NCBI GenBank assembly: GCA_004194705.1
Contig: SADC01001339.1
Coordinates: 186,001 to 250,000 of the forward strand
DNA length: 64,000 nt
Reading direction: 5' to 3'
DNA from: Ditylenchus dipsaci
Taxonomy: Eukaryota; Nematoda; Chromadorea; Rhabditida; Anguinidae
The translations under genes were made by a program, and so were the position numbers. The notes under the pieces were generated by a model, which was given only the letters and a program-made list of their open reading frames with translations, did no database searches and was not told the DNA's origin. Each line of letters opens with the position of its first letter. Position 1 is the first letter of the stretch. Below, piece after piece: positions 26,407-39,481 of the stretch.

Positions 26407-27055
26407 GGGCAGGAGTAAGATGCGGCAAATCACATTGCGACAATTCAAATTGCGGCAAAATCAGATTGCGGCAAATCAGATTGCGACAATTCAAATTGCG
26501 GCAAAATGAAATTGCGGCAAAATCAAATTGCGGCATAAGTGGGAGGGTCACATTGGGTTGCTATTTGGGTTGATCGTTTTTTTATACGTTAGGTATTTTC
26601 GTTCACTTTGTGAGTAAATATTTGTATATCATTTTTTGTTGAATTTAGTAGATTTAGTAGAGCAATTATGGTGCTGGTCAAGATTCGACACTTTTGCTGT
26701 CAAACAGCACATTATGCTGTTTGATTGTTTGCTGATTTTTGTACAGCTAGTCAATTTTTCGGTTTCTAGCAAAATCTCATCTCACAAACAAGCCTGTTCA
26801 GACGGCAGCTTATCGAGACCACATAGTGGTGGCAGATTAAGCATTACTTGAAAGTTTCAAATTTGATTACCGCAATTTAAATTGTCGCAATATGATTTGC
26901 CGCAATTTGATTTTGCCGCAATTTGAATTGTCGCAATTTGAATTGTCGGAATTTCATTTTGCCGAAATTTGAATTGTCGCAATCTGATTTGCCGCAATCT
27001 GATTTTGCCGCAATTGATTTGTCGCAATGTGATTTGCCGCATCTTACTCCTGCCC
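26407..27055. mobile_element. hAT-like MITE with 8-bp target duplication and 'AATTGCGGCAA' word array
   Basis: Ends GGGCAGGAGTAAGATGCGGC and GCCGCATCTTACTCCTGCCC, flanked by the perfect 8-bp duplication ATAAAATG (26399-26406, 27056-27063). Both arms are made of repeats of CAAATTGCGGCAAAATC / CAATTTGAATTGTCGC words. The middle (about 26535-26860) is unique and non-coding. An 8-bp duplication is the hAT signature; no transposase is present. Confidence 0.85.
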
Positions 27056-27528
27056 ATAAAATGACCCTTTTACTTCCAATAAATACACTGCGGTGAAAGG
27101 AAAAACATACTTTTTCAAAAATATATTTATAAAATACCATAAATAAAAGCAAATAGTGTATCATGCAGCTGATTTAAAAAAAAATCAGATATCAGATGTC
27201 GAAAAAAGTCAGGTAATCAGATATCAGATGTCAGCTGCAACCCTGGTGGGTACTGTGTAACTGAAAGAAAGCGGGTAATCACCGGTTTAAAAATGAGGGA
27301 AAAGAAGTGAAAGAGCATTTCAAAATACTTTTTGAACCTTAATTTTTTGTCAGTGTGTAATTTATCGAGAGACTTGTAATTAATTTTTTCCTGTTTTCTG
27401 ATGACGAAAAGTACGCTTACGATTTATATCTTACTGATAAGTTGAGCACCTGTATGATCTTATGCTCCTAGGTTCCATCACCTGTACTGACTGTATTTCG
27501 TCCACTGTGTTTTGCGGAATAGTTTTCA

Positions 27529-29051
27529 ATGGCCAAAGTTCTAACTAATAGATGTTTCTGGGGCTCAGCAAGGCGAGTAAATCGAGTAGGTGATTATATT
27601 AGGTTAATCTTTTTTTTGTACCAAAAATACTGTTTTGATACTAATTTACTTTTTTCTGGCTAATTTTCATTTTACCTGGTTTTATTATATTTTCTCATCT
27701 TTTTTCAAAAGTAATGATACCATCATGTAGCTCTACGACTCTAGTTTCTAATGAGGATTTTTCTTATCACAACGTCTTTGCAAAATTTGGTACAAAAAGT
27801 AAAAAGTATGAAGCAAATTATTTTTTCATTTGCTTCATACCTTTAATTTTTCGTACCAAGTTTTGCAAAGACGTATAATTGCATATAAGAGCACCTTAGT
27901 CTGGTCCCGCAAGGTGCTATTATAATAAAAGTCACCCCGATATAAGAGCATCCCTGATATAAGAGCCCCTTTGGCCGGTCCCGAGGGGTGCTCTTATATC
28001 CAGGTTCGACTGTACCTCATTAGAAACTAGAGTCGTAGGGCTACATGATGGTGTTATCACTTTTGAAAAAAGATAAGAAAATTTAGTAAATCCAAGCAAA
28101 ATGAAAATTAGCCAGAAAAAAGAGTAAATTTTCAACAAATAAAAAGTATTTTTGCTACTAAAAATGATTAACCTTTGAATTATAATTGAGCTGTGTAAAT
28201 CTTACTCTAGTTTACAGGTTATGTCTTATGCTGAAAAACGAGTAATTGGGTAATAAATTTTGATTTTTGAGAAGAAGTGAATATATTTTAGTCTCAGGTT
28301 CTCAGCTGAGCAGATGTTCGACGTTAGATTCTGTTTCTATAATTTCTTCATCATTAAAATTTCTGCTTAGGTGGTATTCACAGTCGATGACTATCCATCG
28401 TTTGTGCCTTGGTGTAAAGGAGCAGGTTTCTATCTTTATGCTAAAAAAAGTTTTTTGGTTGCAAAAATTTTGATTTTAGATGTACGAAAAATCAGTGAAA
28501 GAACTCTCGAAGCTGAACTTTGGATTGGGTTTCCACCTCTCAACGAGCACTACATGTCAAAGGTTACCTTTCTTTTATCTAAAAGTAAATTAAATTGTCT
28601 TTCCAGGTCACTTCCCTTTATCCAAATGTCGTTCATGTATGCTTTTTACATATAATTTTGCTTTTTTGTTTGAAAGCCCAAATTTAGTCTATATGCACTG
28701 ATGGTCGCCTATTTCACATATTGGGTATCGTTTAGTAAAAACTTTGGTTTTATTCTTTACTCTTTTAGACACAACTTGGAGGTTTGGACCGTCGTCTTAC
28801 AGTATTTTTTTCATAAGTATTAGTCAACTTCTCATAACCTGCGGCCAATTTTAGGCTATCCACAGCCTTCGTGCACCCTTCATTTCTCATTGGAGTTCGA
28901 ATTCAAATCTGCATTACACGCGCAACTGAGCCAAATGTTCTTCGGCCAAGTGGTAAGAAAGATGGTTGCTGCTTTTCTTCATCGCGCTGAATACTGCTAT
29001 GGGAAGCCTTCATTTGATCATTTCCAAGAACCTCCAGATATTCTTACGTAA
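27529..29051 (+). CDS. COQ10: COQ10, mitochondrial coenzyme Q-binding START-domain protein
   Basis: Nine exons: 27529-27585, 28218-28249, 28298-28322, 28371-28425, 28480-28562, 28607-28636, 28688-28724, 28769-28801, 28855-29051; 182 codons plus stop, no frame break. COQ10 binds coenzyme Q at the mitochondrial inner membrane and supports Q synthesis and electron transfer. The start gives a basic presequence MAKVLTNRCFWGSARRVNR. Family blocks follow: YAEKRVIGFSAEQMFDVV, YPSFVPWCKGA, LEAELWIGFPPLNEHYMSK, CTDGRLFHILDTTWRFGP, and LEFEFKSALHAQLSQMFFGQ followed by VVRKMVAAF. These match COQ10A/B in order and spacing; the N-terminus is shorter than in human. AATAAA lies at 29089-29094. Intron 1 is 632 bases and filled by a fold-back element; the other introns are 44-55 or up to 51 bases. 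The 28297/28298 acceptor was chosen because it gives the family's I-G-F/Y-S join. Confidence 0.93.
27648..28125. repeat. Fold-back element in COQ10 intron 1 with nested MITE
   Basis: Arms: TTTACTTTTTTCTGGCTAAT and CATCATGTAGCTCTACGACT on the left, AGTCGTAGGGCTACATGATG and ATTAGCCAGAAAAAAGAGT on the right; the inner palindrome TATGAAGCAAAT...ATTTGCTTCATA is at about 27808-27842. A CAGTCGAACC-family MITE (about 27878-28012, ending CCAGGTTCGACTG plus TA, word ATATAAGAGCACC) sits inside. A relative of the outer element lies in a PPEF intron at 40679-41125. Confidence 0.75.
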
Positions 29052-29178
29052 ATATATGTGTCTGATCTTATAGTTTGCATGTATAGATAATAAATTCCTT
29101 TACGACTAACAACACTCTTAGAGACTAGCTAACAAGGGAACATATGGTAGTGTCCATGCGACATGGAATAACCCGATA

Positions 29179-29356
29179 CGGTCAAACCTCGTTATAAGAT
29201 ACACCCAGGGACCGACCCCAGCTGTATCTTATAACGAGGTGTATCTTATATAGGGGGGTAATTTGACGGGAGTTATTTAACTTGGGACCGGACCGAGGTG
29301 TATCTTATAACAAGGTGTATCTTATATCGGGTGTATCTTATAACGAGGTTTTACTG
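29179..29356. mobile_element. MITE, CGGTCAAACCTCG ends, 'GTATCTTATAACGAGG' words
   Basis: Left end CGGTCAAACCTCGTTATAAG, right end TTATAACGAGGTTTTACTG, flanked by TA. The word ATACACC.. / GGTGTATCTTATA repeats several times facing inward. It lies just downstream of COQ10. Confidence 0.7.
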
Positions 29357-29439
29357 TATGTTATTCGATAGAGAATCGAAAATGCTTTTTAGACATAAAG
29401 ATAATTTTCTGTGGGAAAGTATGCGAAAAAATCTAGATG

Positions 29440-31700
29440 CCGGCGTAGCGCCGGCATCATACTACTAAAGGGGGGTAAACTTTTTGCGAAAATTCAATTG
29501 AGTGGACCAGAATTCCAGTTCGATGGGCTTAATCACTCAGAATTCCACCCTAGACCACTCAAAACCACGATAAACCTGAAATTCTGAGCGATTATGGGAT
29601 GCCCACAATGCATCCGTATCCGTGTCCGTGTCCGCGTCCGTAATACGGACCGTGTTTTCGCCCACAATGGACCGTGTCCGTAAACCGCGCCGTGAAACGG
29701 AACGGTTTTTAAAAAAAATATAAACATCATGTGATAGAGCATAAAAAACTGCATCAGATACCAGTATCAGGTCACAAGTGTTACTGTGTGTTCCCCTTTT
29801 TGAGAGGATTGAAGAAGTGGCCTGTCAGCCTGGTCATGGATGGATTATTGTGGTTTAATCTTACTGAGTTTAGAATCTATATTTTTGAACAGAATTTTCG
29901 GGCAAGTTGTATATCAAAAGATGGCCAAGGCTTTGGCGAGTCTTTTCATCGTCACGATGTTCGAATTAAAAAAAAAAGTGTCGATTTCAGGCTTCTTGAA
30001 ATAGAGCCAGAATCGTAGATCCATGACCAGGCTGACAGGCCACTTCTTCAATCCTCTCAAAAAGGGGAACACACAGTAACACTTGTGATCTGATACTGGT
30101 ATCTGGTGCAGTTTTTCATGCTCTATCACATGATGTTTTTATTTTTCAAAAAACTTTGATAAAATTTTGATAAAATTACGAAACCAAGCCAAAACCACGT
30201 GAATTTTCGTCCAAAAGCCCCTGGTTTTTTGTATGTTTTTGAGGTCAAATTGTTTTGGCTTGAATTTTATGATATTCGCTTGTTGTCTTGTGAGTCTTTG
30301 GACTGGTTCTGTCGCATTTTTCACGCTGATTATTCTGGTATATTGGAAACCAAAAATGTCAAAGAAAGTCGGTTATAAATAAGCCAAACCAGGTACCCTT
30401 AAAATTTCAATACCAGGAAAACAGCTGAGTTTACCTCTTCTCCTCTAATTTCTGAGTGACTTTTGTTTTATTTTTGTGCTGATTTTTGCCTTATCTTGTA
30501 GCTCTTGAATTCCTCTAAAAGTATTGACCAAGCATCATGGAGTTGAACGGCGATATGACATGTCTTGCGCAGCTTGAGTAAACTTTTGTCAAGTGAGAAA
30601 ATTTCGGGTTTAATATAGTTTCATATATGGTTCCATTTCAATGGTTTCATATGTAGGCGAACGACATACCATTAGAAAGCCCAGACAAAGGGCTTGCTTA
30701 TGAGCATAAAAGAAAATGCCGCGCCAGATAATTTCACTGCTCACCACCCTTAAGAAAAAACTGTCCATTTTTCAAAGAGTCGTTTTGAAAACCGGGGTAA
30801 TTAAGGGCACTGCACACAAGTTCATGGGTCTGATTTCGCGATCATCGTGCTCAGCAGGTCTGAAAACTCCCAGGTAGTCAAAAGTTACAGTCCGCCTTTC
30901 TCGTGTTAATTTTTTGTCCAAGAACAACCAAATTTTGCATAATTTTGCAAGAATTCAAATTTTTTAGCCTAAAAAGGACTTGGATTGCTCAGAATCCCAC
31001 CCTGGTGTGGCCAGAAGCCCCTGAAAGTTGGTTTTTTGGGGTTACCTAATGGGGGGGGGGTAAACTTTTTGCGAAAATTCGATTGAGCGGATCAGAATTA
31101 CAGTCCGATAAGCTTAATGGGCTGTACACAATGGATCCGTGTCCGTAAACGCGGGCCGTAAAACGGTCCGTGTATTTCCACACAATGGGCCGTATCCGCG
31201 TCCGTAAAACGGTCCGTGTTGCGGCCCGTTTACGGACCACAACACGGATAGTTAATTTTTGACCTGTTTTTTCCTAAAATCGAGATTTGTAATAATATAG
31301 AATAAAAAATTTTGAGTGAAATTCAGGGGTGGGCAAAGACCAGATGGCTGGATACCCACTCCGGAATGGCCAAAAGGCCAAAATTATTGGTTTTCCGGGA
31401 GTTTACTAAAGGGGGGTAAACTTTTTGAGAAAAACCAATTGAGCGGATCAGATTTCGGGTCCGATTGGCTAAATCGCTCAGAATTTCAGGTTTATGGTGG
31501 TTTTGAGCGGTTCAGGGTGGATTTGTGAGTGATTTACCCGATCGGACCCGAAATCTGATCCGCTCAATCGGTTTTTCTCATGAAGTTTACTCCCCCTATA
31601 GTAAACCCCCAAAAAACCAATAATTTTGGCCTTTCGGCCATTCCGAAGTGGGTCCTGAGCCATCTGGTCTTTGCCCACCCCTGAAGTTCACACGAAAAAA
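29440..31700. repeat. Cluster of fold-back elements between COQ10 and HSP10
   Basis: 29727-30135 is a palindrome with arms of about 125 bases (ACATCATGTGATAGAGCATA mirrored at the end; GTGGCCTGTCAGCCTGGTCA mirrored at 30019-30038). 31320-31690 is a second palindrome (GGGGTGGGCAAAGACCAGAT mirrored near 31663-31682; GGATCAGATTTCGGGTCCGA mirrored near 31543-31562). Fragments of the second family (AAGGGGGGTAAACTTTTTGC) recur at 29466 and 31053. Two blocks of 'tccgtgtccgtaaacgg' words (29605-29700, 31125-31250) look like ends of another family. No gene; long open frames here are arms read through. Confidence 0.7.
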
Positions 31701-32039
31701 AATTAAAAATTGTGGATTTCATGTCGAGAATCAAATCTGTGACAGAAATGATGAAATCTGTGACAGAAAAAAAGTGAATCTGGTACAAAAAAAGTGAATC
31801 TGTGACAAAAAAAGTTTTGCCCCTTTATTTCCTAATCGATGTTTTTAATCCCCCCCCCCCCCGCCAAAAATCGACTTTTTGGGAGTGTCTAAAAACGATT
31901 TTTTACAATAATTTTGCCATAATAGGACCAAATAAGCAATGTTAAAGAGATAATGGGCTGTTTTGGGAGGGGAAGGGAATAATACAGAGGCCACTTTTCT
32001 TTGGCTGCTTTACCATGTTTTTCAACTCGGGCCGTGGCA

Positions 32040-32365
32040 AAAATAGACTCTATATGCATTAGGGATTACGATTTTGCCGGTCGTTTTTTTGAATAGCGAA
32101 ATTTTTGCCGTAAAGACCCGCGGGTCTCGATAATCCGGCACCCCTTTTTGAACAAGGGCAGCCGGATTATCGAGACCCGCGGGTCTTTACGGCAAAAATT
32201 TCGCTATTCAATAAAACGACCGGCAAAATCGCAATCCTTCGATATTTCAGACCAGATTGGCGAATCATATTTGGCAAAAGACTTTGAAAATCGAGGTAAA
32301 AAATGTGTCGAACCCAAGGCGGGAACGAACTGTAGGGGGTGCCGGATCATCGAGACTCGAATGTA
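32040..32365. mobile_element. MITE-like element with 'GATAATCCGGCACCCC' words and shared core
   Basis: A palindrome (GACCCGCGGGTCTCGATAAT / ATTATCGAGACCCGCGGGTC) and GGGTGCCGGATCATCGAGAC at the right edge. The core, read on the minus strand, includes TTCGTTCCCGCCTTGGGTTC, TCGCCAATCTGGTCTG and ATTTTGCCGGTCGTTTT, clearly related to the cores at 10251 and 45980-46150. The termini are less conserved than in siblings. Confidence 0.6.
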
Positions 32366-32471
32366 GTGCAATAAACCCTTAAAACGAACAGAACAAATTT
32401 ATTTCGGAACTGGCTACAACGATAAACATAATAGATTTCTTAAGCGATAACAATTTGATGACTGGATCCCC

Positions 32472-33017
32472 CTAATTGAATTTGCCAATGAGATCGCTCT
32501 CCTAAAGTAAAGAAAATAATGAAAGAGTATAGCAGCAATAATTAAAAAGTTACTCTGAAGATGTGGAACTCTTTCTCATCGATGACGACTTTTGAACCAC
32601 CGTACTCCTGAAAACGCAGTGTCAGTCTTGAATGATTATGGGAAACAACAAAAAAATTCACCGGCAACAGGACGCGATCACCAGGCTTAACCTGAGACGG
32701 AATTGTCTTTCCCTCTTCGGTGCAACGCCCAGGGCCAACAGCGACGACCGTACCCTCGAGAACTTTGCCCTGCGCCTTTTCCGGGATCCTGAGAAAAGTT
32801 TGGTATTGACTTAAGTTAAATTTTATCAGCTACATTATTCCGCCCTTGGTCTTCAGCTCAGGAGCAAGACGCTCAATGACGACTCTGTCGAAAAACGGAC
32901 GAAACGTCTTGAATGAATCAACAGCCTAAAATTTCATGTATTAGTTGAATAACATACAAAGGGTTTAATAACGCCCAGTAAACTTACACTTTTTCTCATG
33001 ATGGAGGTGAACACCAT
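32472..33017 (-). CDS. HSPE1 (HSP10): HSP10 (mitochondrial co-chaperonin, GroES family)
   Basis: Five exons: 32988-33017, 32834-32925, 32662-32788, 32554-32607, 32472-32501; 110 codons plus stop, no frame break. HSP10 forms the heptameric lid of the HSP60 folding chamber in the mitochondrial matrix. Family blocks: TFRPFFDRVVIERLAPELKT, KGGIMIPEKAQGKVLEGTVV, AVGPG, VKPGDRVLLPEYGGSKVV and the end EKEFHIFRESDLIGKFN, in the order and spacing of animal HSP10 (about 102 residues); the extra residues are at the N-terminus. The start at 33017 is the first in-frame ATG; an in-frame ATG at 32999 would give 104 residues. An AATAAA signal lies at 32403-32398. The gene is head-to-head with HSP60 (34657), as commonly found in animals. 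Confidence 0.95.
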
Positions 33018-34159
33018 GCTTGAATTCGGCAGAAAGGACAAATATAATGGAGCACAAACTTGCAACACTGAATAACAAGTGAAAATACTTTAGAGATGAA
33101 AATCAAGAGAGAAAAATAAGCAATGAGAATGAAATTTTCACAGTATGCGTGGACCACAGTGATCAAAAGTCATGCCGTCAACGCAAATTTTAGAAAGTTT
33201 CAACTGGATGATTTTATTTATATACTTATTTATTTATATGAAAATATCAATTTCAATATATGACCTTAACGAATATGATGAATAAATATTAGGGCTGTCA
33301 GGTGTGGTCATGTTTCGAAGTGCAGAAAAGTTGCTGGGATATACAGCACATTTCTAACATCTTCTAAAACCTCCACTTTTGATGTTTTAGACATTTCGTT
33401 TTAGCTATTTGCAGGAAAAAATAAGACTACACAAAAGTCAAAAGAAAACATCTAAAACAGCAAAATCAATATTTTTAGAAGCTGTTCAAAACAGCCAACC
33501 CTAACTCAAAATGATCAAACCCTAACTCAAAATAATCGCTAGAATCAGACGAGCATTTTAAAAGGTCATATACTCAAACTTTTAAAAATTCGTAAAAATG
33601 AAAACCTTCCAGCTGACAAATTTTATAAATTGGCGCTGACAAAGTCTCTGAAAACACTTCAAAGGGTAACCGCGACAGTTCTCGATAGTGTTTGGCCCTA
33701 GCAGTGAGAGAACTTAAAAATAAAAAATGAATAAATTTGCACGTAGCGGGATCAGAACAGTTGAGTTAGGGCGATGCGTATATGAAAGTCTACCCCTCCC
33801 CTTAAAAGTTGAGCACATGAGATGGGCACCTAGTGCTCTTATTCCATGGCTTCCAAATCAAAATTTCAAAATAAACAACATTTTCATAAAAAAAACTCAT
33901 TTGGTCAAAAAGTGCTATTTTATCCAGTGTTTGTTGAACTTTGAGTGCCAAAAATAAAGATTTTCATGTGAGATCTCTAAATTTCTAAAGATTTGAGGTC
34001 CCAAATAAAGGACAAATCTTTAAATGAAGGACGTTTGGAAGCCTTGTCTTATTCAGAGCTACATTGTAGGCCCTACAACAATTGCTGCAGACACTAGAAA
34101 GAACCGAATAAACATTCGAAGATGTTTAAGGGCGGGAAAATTAAAAACAATATTTTCTC

Positions 34160-34172
34160 TTCTCGAACGTTC
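34160..34172 (+). promoter_or_regulatory. Heat-shock element (HSF site)
   Basis: TTCTCGAACGTTC has three alternating TTC/GAA units with exact 2-base spacing, followed by a further TTC. This is the trimeric HSF consensus, about 0.5 kb upstream of the HSP60 ATG. Confidence 0.75.
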
Positions 34173-34280
34173 TTCACAAATTTTTGTTGGCGCATTATGG
34201 GAACTATTTCAGTTGGCGGCTCTTTTATCTGTTCTTTTGATTTGCGGGCGAGTTGCGCTTTTGAAATATTTTTAGTTAGT

Positions 34281-34293
34281 TTCTGGAATTTTC
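34281..34293 (+). promoter_or_regulatory. Second heat-shock element (HSF site)
   Basis: TTCTGGAATTTTC, again three perfectly spaced alternating units, 109 bases downstream of the first site centre to centre roughly. Neither site is in the duplicated segment, so the arm 1 HSP60 copy lacks both. Confidence 0.75.
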
Positions 34294-34549
34294 CAAAAAT
34301 AAAATTTATTGTGGTCTAGTGCAAGTTTTGAAAGCGTTTGTCTGTGTTTTTTTCACTGACCACTCCGCCCGTCGTGAAAATCCTGTTCTCTGAATGGTGA
34401 CTGTCTCTATCACTTATTTTGTACTTTTCATTTTTGAACATCGTTATTATATCTAGCGTTTTCCTGCCCTGCTCTGAATTTTTATTGCAAATGTTGTGTG
34501 GTTATTAAGTCGGCAGTGCGCAGTTTTTTTGCTGACAAGTGACCCAAAA

Positions 34550-34556
34550 TATAAAA
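34550..34556 (+). promoter_or_regulatory. TATA box of HSP60
   Basis: TATAAAA 107 bases before the ATG predicts a start site near 34580. The arm 2 homology begins at 34608, just downstream. TTTGCAG at 34644-34650, seven bases before ATG, could be a spliced-leader acceptor if the species trans-splices. Confidence 0.5.
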
Positions 34557-34656
34557 CTGTGTCGAGAATAAAAATTCGTACCATTTTTAAAGCGTAGTTT
34601 TAATACTAATCTTTCTGATTTTGGAGTCGACTAAGGGTCTTCATTTGCAGATAAAA

Positions 34657-37109
<2,453 letters not shown>

Positions 37110-37226
37110 GCCTCTGTTAAAACATCTCTGTTATTGCTTGTTTTGTTTGTTTCCTTGTTCCGTTGTTTTCGTGTAGGTTAAAATTCTATTTGGAGCGATG
37201 TTGTTTGTTCTCAATAAAGCAGCACT

Positions 37227-37360
37227 TAAACTTTATACGGCGTTAAGCGAATTGATCAACACCGAATTGATCAACACCGAATTGATCAACACCGAATTTA
37301 TCAACACATTATTATTAAGGTTACAGGTTCGAATCCTGGTGGCAGCAGATATTTTATTTT
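37227..37360 (+). repeat. 15-bp tandem repeat and tRNA-like T-arm downstream of HSP60 (arm 2)
   Basis: Four copies of GAATTGATCAACACC-like 15-mers (about 37248-37307; the last has TTTATC), versus two in arm 1, followed by CAGGTTCGAATCCTG, a perfect T-arm/B box, and GTGGCAGCAG. Probably a SINE fragment rather than a tRNA gene, as no acceptor stem can be formed. Confidence 0.55.
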
Positions 37361-38580
37361 TTTTATAAATGAGTCATAAGTCGACCAGTATGCCTCAGGG
37401 TGATTAGGAAACCACCTAGCACTTTCCATAAACAGGTATCTACATCCAGAACACGGAATTTTGGATTCAGTGTAAGGTTAATGAAAACTATTGTATCATA
37501 ATCAGAATTGTGTCCTGAACACAGTTTGACAATACCAAAATAACGACTTCAGTTGCCAAAACCCCATGCCGGGGTATTTATCGTATTTTCTATGATATTC
37601 CACCATGCTTTAAATAGAAACCGTGGTATCGGTACTCAGGTGGCAATACCTTAGTAGTGGTACCCGCGTAAGGAACCGAGGTGCTGGCACCAGGATGGTA
37701 CAACATCAATGGTGGAATTTAAGAAATGGTCTGACATACGACCACCTGGGACGACCGCTTGAGTACGACCAACTGAATACTACTATTTAGGTACCACTAC
37801 CTGGAAATGCAGTTTTGCTGGGTGTTCCATTACTAACAGATCCAAGTGGTCGTCCACTTGGATCAATTTTTTTTCACGTTTTTCATGTTCCAAAACCTGT
37901 TATTTGGACTAACTCGGGCATGCTGAAGATGGTTTGATGATAGTAAAATAAAGTTTTGTAGGGTATTTTTTGAGTATTCGGAGATAATTGATTTTACCAA
38001 AACTCGATTTTACCAAGTCTTAAAAAATACCATATAAAACGGCATTTTACCTCTATCGAACCATCTTCAGCATGCCGAATTAGTCCAGAAAACTAATCAT
38101 GGAAACCTATAAAGTAAAAAAAACAATTTTTCTCCGTGGTCGACCACTTGGTTTCATCCAAATGACCCAGCTACCAACATGGTCAGATGCGCTACAAAAA
38201 TGGTCTTACATACAACCTGGGTATTTCCAAATGAGTGCTACCATTTAGTTACTACTACCTAGAAACTACCATCTACCTTTATCCAAGTACCACTACCTAT
38301 CTGAGTATCATCAAACTGAGTACGATAGCTGGGCAGTGCCTTGGTACTACCACCTGAGTACCGCCTTATCGGTACTACCACCTGGTCAGAACTGGGATCC
38401 TTGTAAGTCAAACCGCTGTTTCGGTATAATCAAACCGTGTTCAGGACACGATTCTGGTTGATGCACAGTGATTTTTATCGCTCACAGCGAAATCCAAAAA
38501 TTTGTGTCTGGAGGTGGAAACCCATTTAGGAGAAGGGCCACGTGGTTTTCACACCCACCCCGAGGCTTTCGGGTCCTTAA
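37361..38580. repeat. Dispersed repeats with GTACTACCACCTGAGTACC modules
   Basis: 37420-37560 and 38400-38580 share AAACCGTGTTCAGGACACGA and GGAGGTGGAAACCCATTTAG-like phrases, also found at 20975-21120, 22340-22490 and 46300-46470. Between them are many variants of 'ggtactaccacctgagtacc'. 37839-38155 is an element with CCAAGTGGTCGTCCACTTGG at one end and GTGGTCGACCACTTGG at the other. This is the left part of the block missing from arm 1. No gene. Confidence 0.55.
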
Positions 38581-39148
38581 CAGACGGCAAGACTGTCTGT
38601 GTCGAAATACTTAAGAAAATACCTCGACACAGGGTTAGTTTACTTATCAATTTAATCTTGCAATAATTTTTGCGGGGTTTCGACCGTAGTACTCACCTCC
38701 ATAAATTTTTTCTTCTATAACTATTGAGAAGTACTCAAATATTTTCACAGACTCCGAAAAAAATACTTAAGATATCTTCTAGTCGCGGCTGACATAGGCT
38801 GGCCCACCCTGAGCTCAAGCCTAAAACAATGGCGAAAAGTTGATTGTGAAAAAAATTATGGGAGTATTTGCTACTAGCACCGGAATTACGTTATTCAGTC
38901 AAATTATATATTTTTCCTTAAATTCATTCGTTCACTTCTAGTATTAATCTATCCTAAGGCCTCCCATTATGGACTTGAATGACGGGAGTGGGAAAAAGTC
39001 GGTGAATGTTGAGGAGTGGCGCCAGATACTAGGCATATCTAACTTTATTTATGTTTGAGAATAAAACAAAATTTCTATTACAGATGTATTATGGAGTGAC
39101 CCCAAAACCCAAGTCGGCTGCACTGCTAATGCCTTTAGAGGAGGAGGC

Positions 39149-39481
39149 GGCTAAATTTCGGTATACCCCCACCACTCAATTTCGGTATACCCCACCACTC
39201 AATTTCAGTATACCCCACCACTCAATTTCGGTATACCCCACCACTCAATTTCGGTATACCCCACCACTCAATTTTGGTATACCACAGCACTCTAATTTAC
39301 TAATTCTATACAAAACTGTACAATTTGGAACAACTTGAAACATCCAATTATTAACAGAGTGGTGAGGATATACCGAAATTGACTGGTGGGGGTATACCGA
39401 AATTGAGTGGTGGGAGTATACCGAAATTGAGTGGTGGGGGTATACCGAAATTGAGTGGTGGGGGTATACCGAAATTGTACC
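39149..39481. mobile_element. MITE inserted in a PPEF exon, 8-bp target duplication
   Basis: GGCTAAATTTCGGTATACC at the left and GGTATACCGAAATTGTACC at the right, flanked by GAGGAGGC on both sides (39141-39148, 39482-39489). The arms are tandem copies of CCACCACTCAATTTCGGTAT-type 24-base words, five on the left and five on the right, facing inward. 333 bp plus duplication gives 341 bases, not a multiple of three. hAT-like by duplication length. Confidence 0.9.

Larger units (their letters stand above)
33018..34656. promoter_or_regulatory. Divergent HSP10/HSP60 intergenic region
   Basis: 1.64 kb between the two start codons. It holds two perfect heat-shock elements and a TATA box on the HSP60 side. 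Around 33735-33790 is a dispersed repeat related to 2012-2060 (GATGCGTATATGAAAGTC). Shared control of HSP10 and HSP60 is inferred from orientation and from the known arrangement in other animals. Confidence 0.65.

Noticed and set aside
29731..31788. Several 60-95 codon open frames between COQ10 and HSP10
   Set aside because: They are arms of palindromes read in both directions; the same peptide-like sequences recur on opposite strands and match no family.
37316..37350. tRNA gene suggested by CAGGTTCGAATCCTG
   Set aside because: Only the T-arm is present; no acceptor, D or anticodon stem can be paired upstream. Better read as a tRNA-derived SINE fragment.
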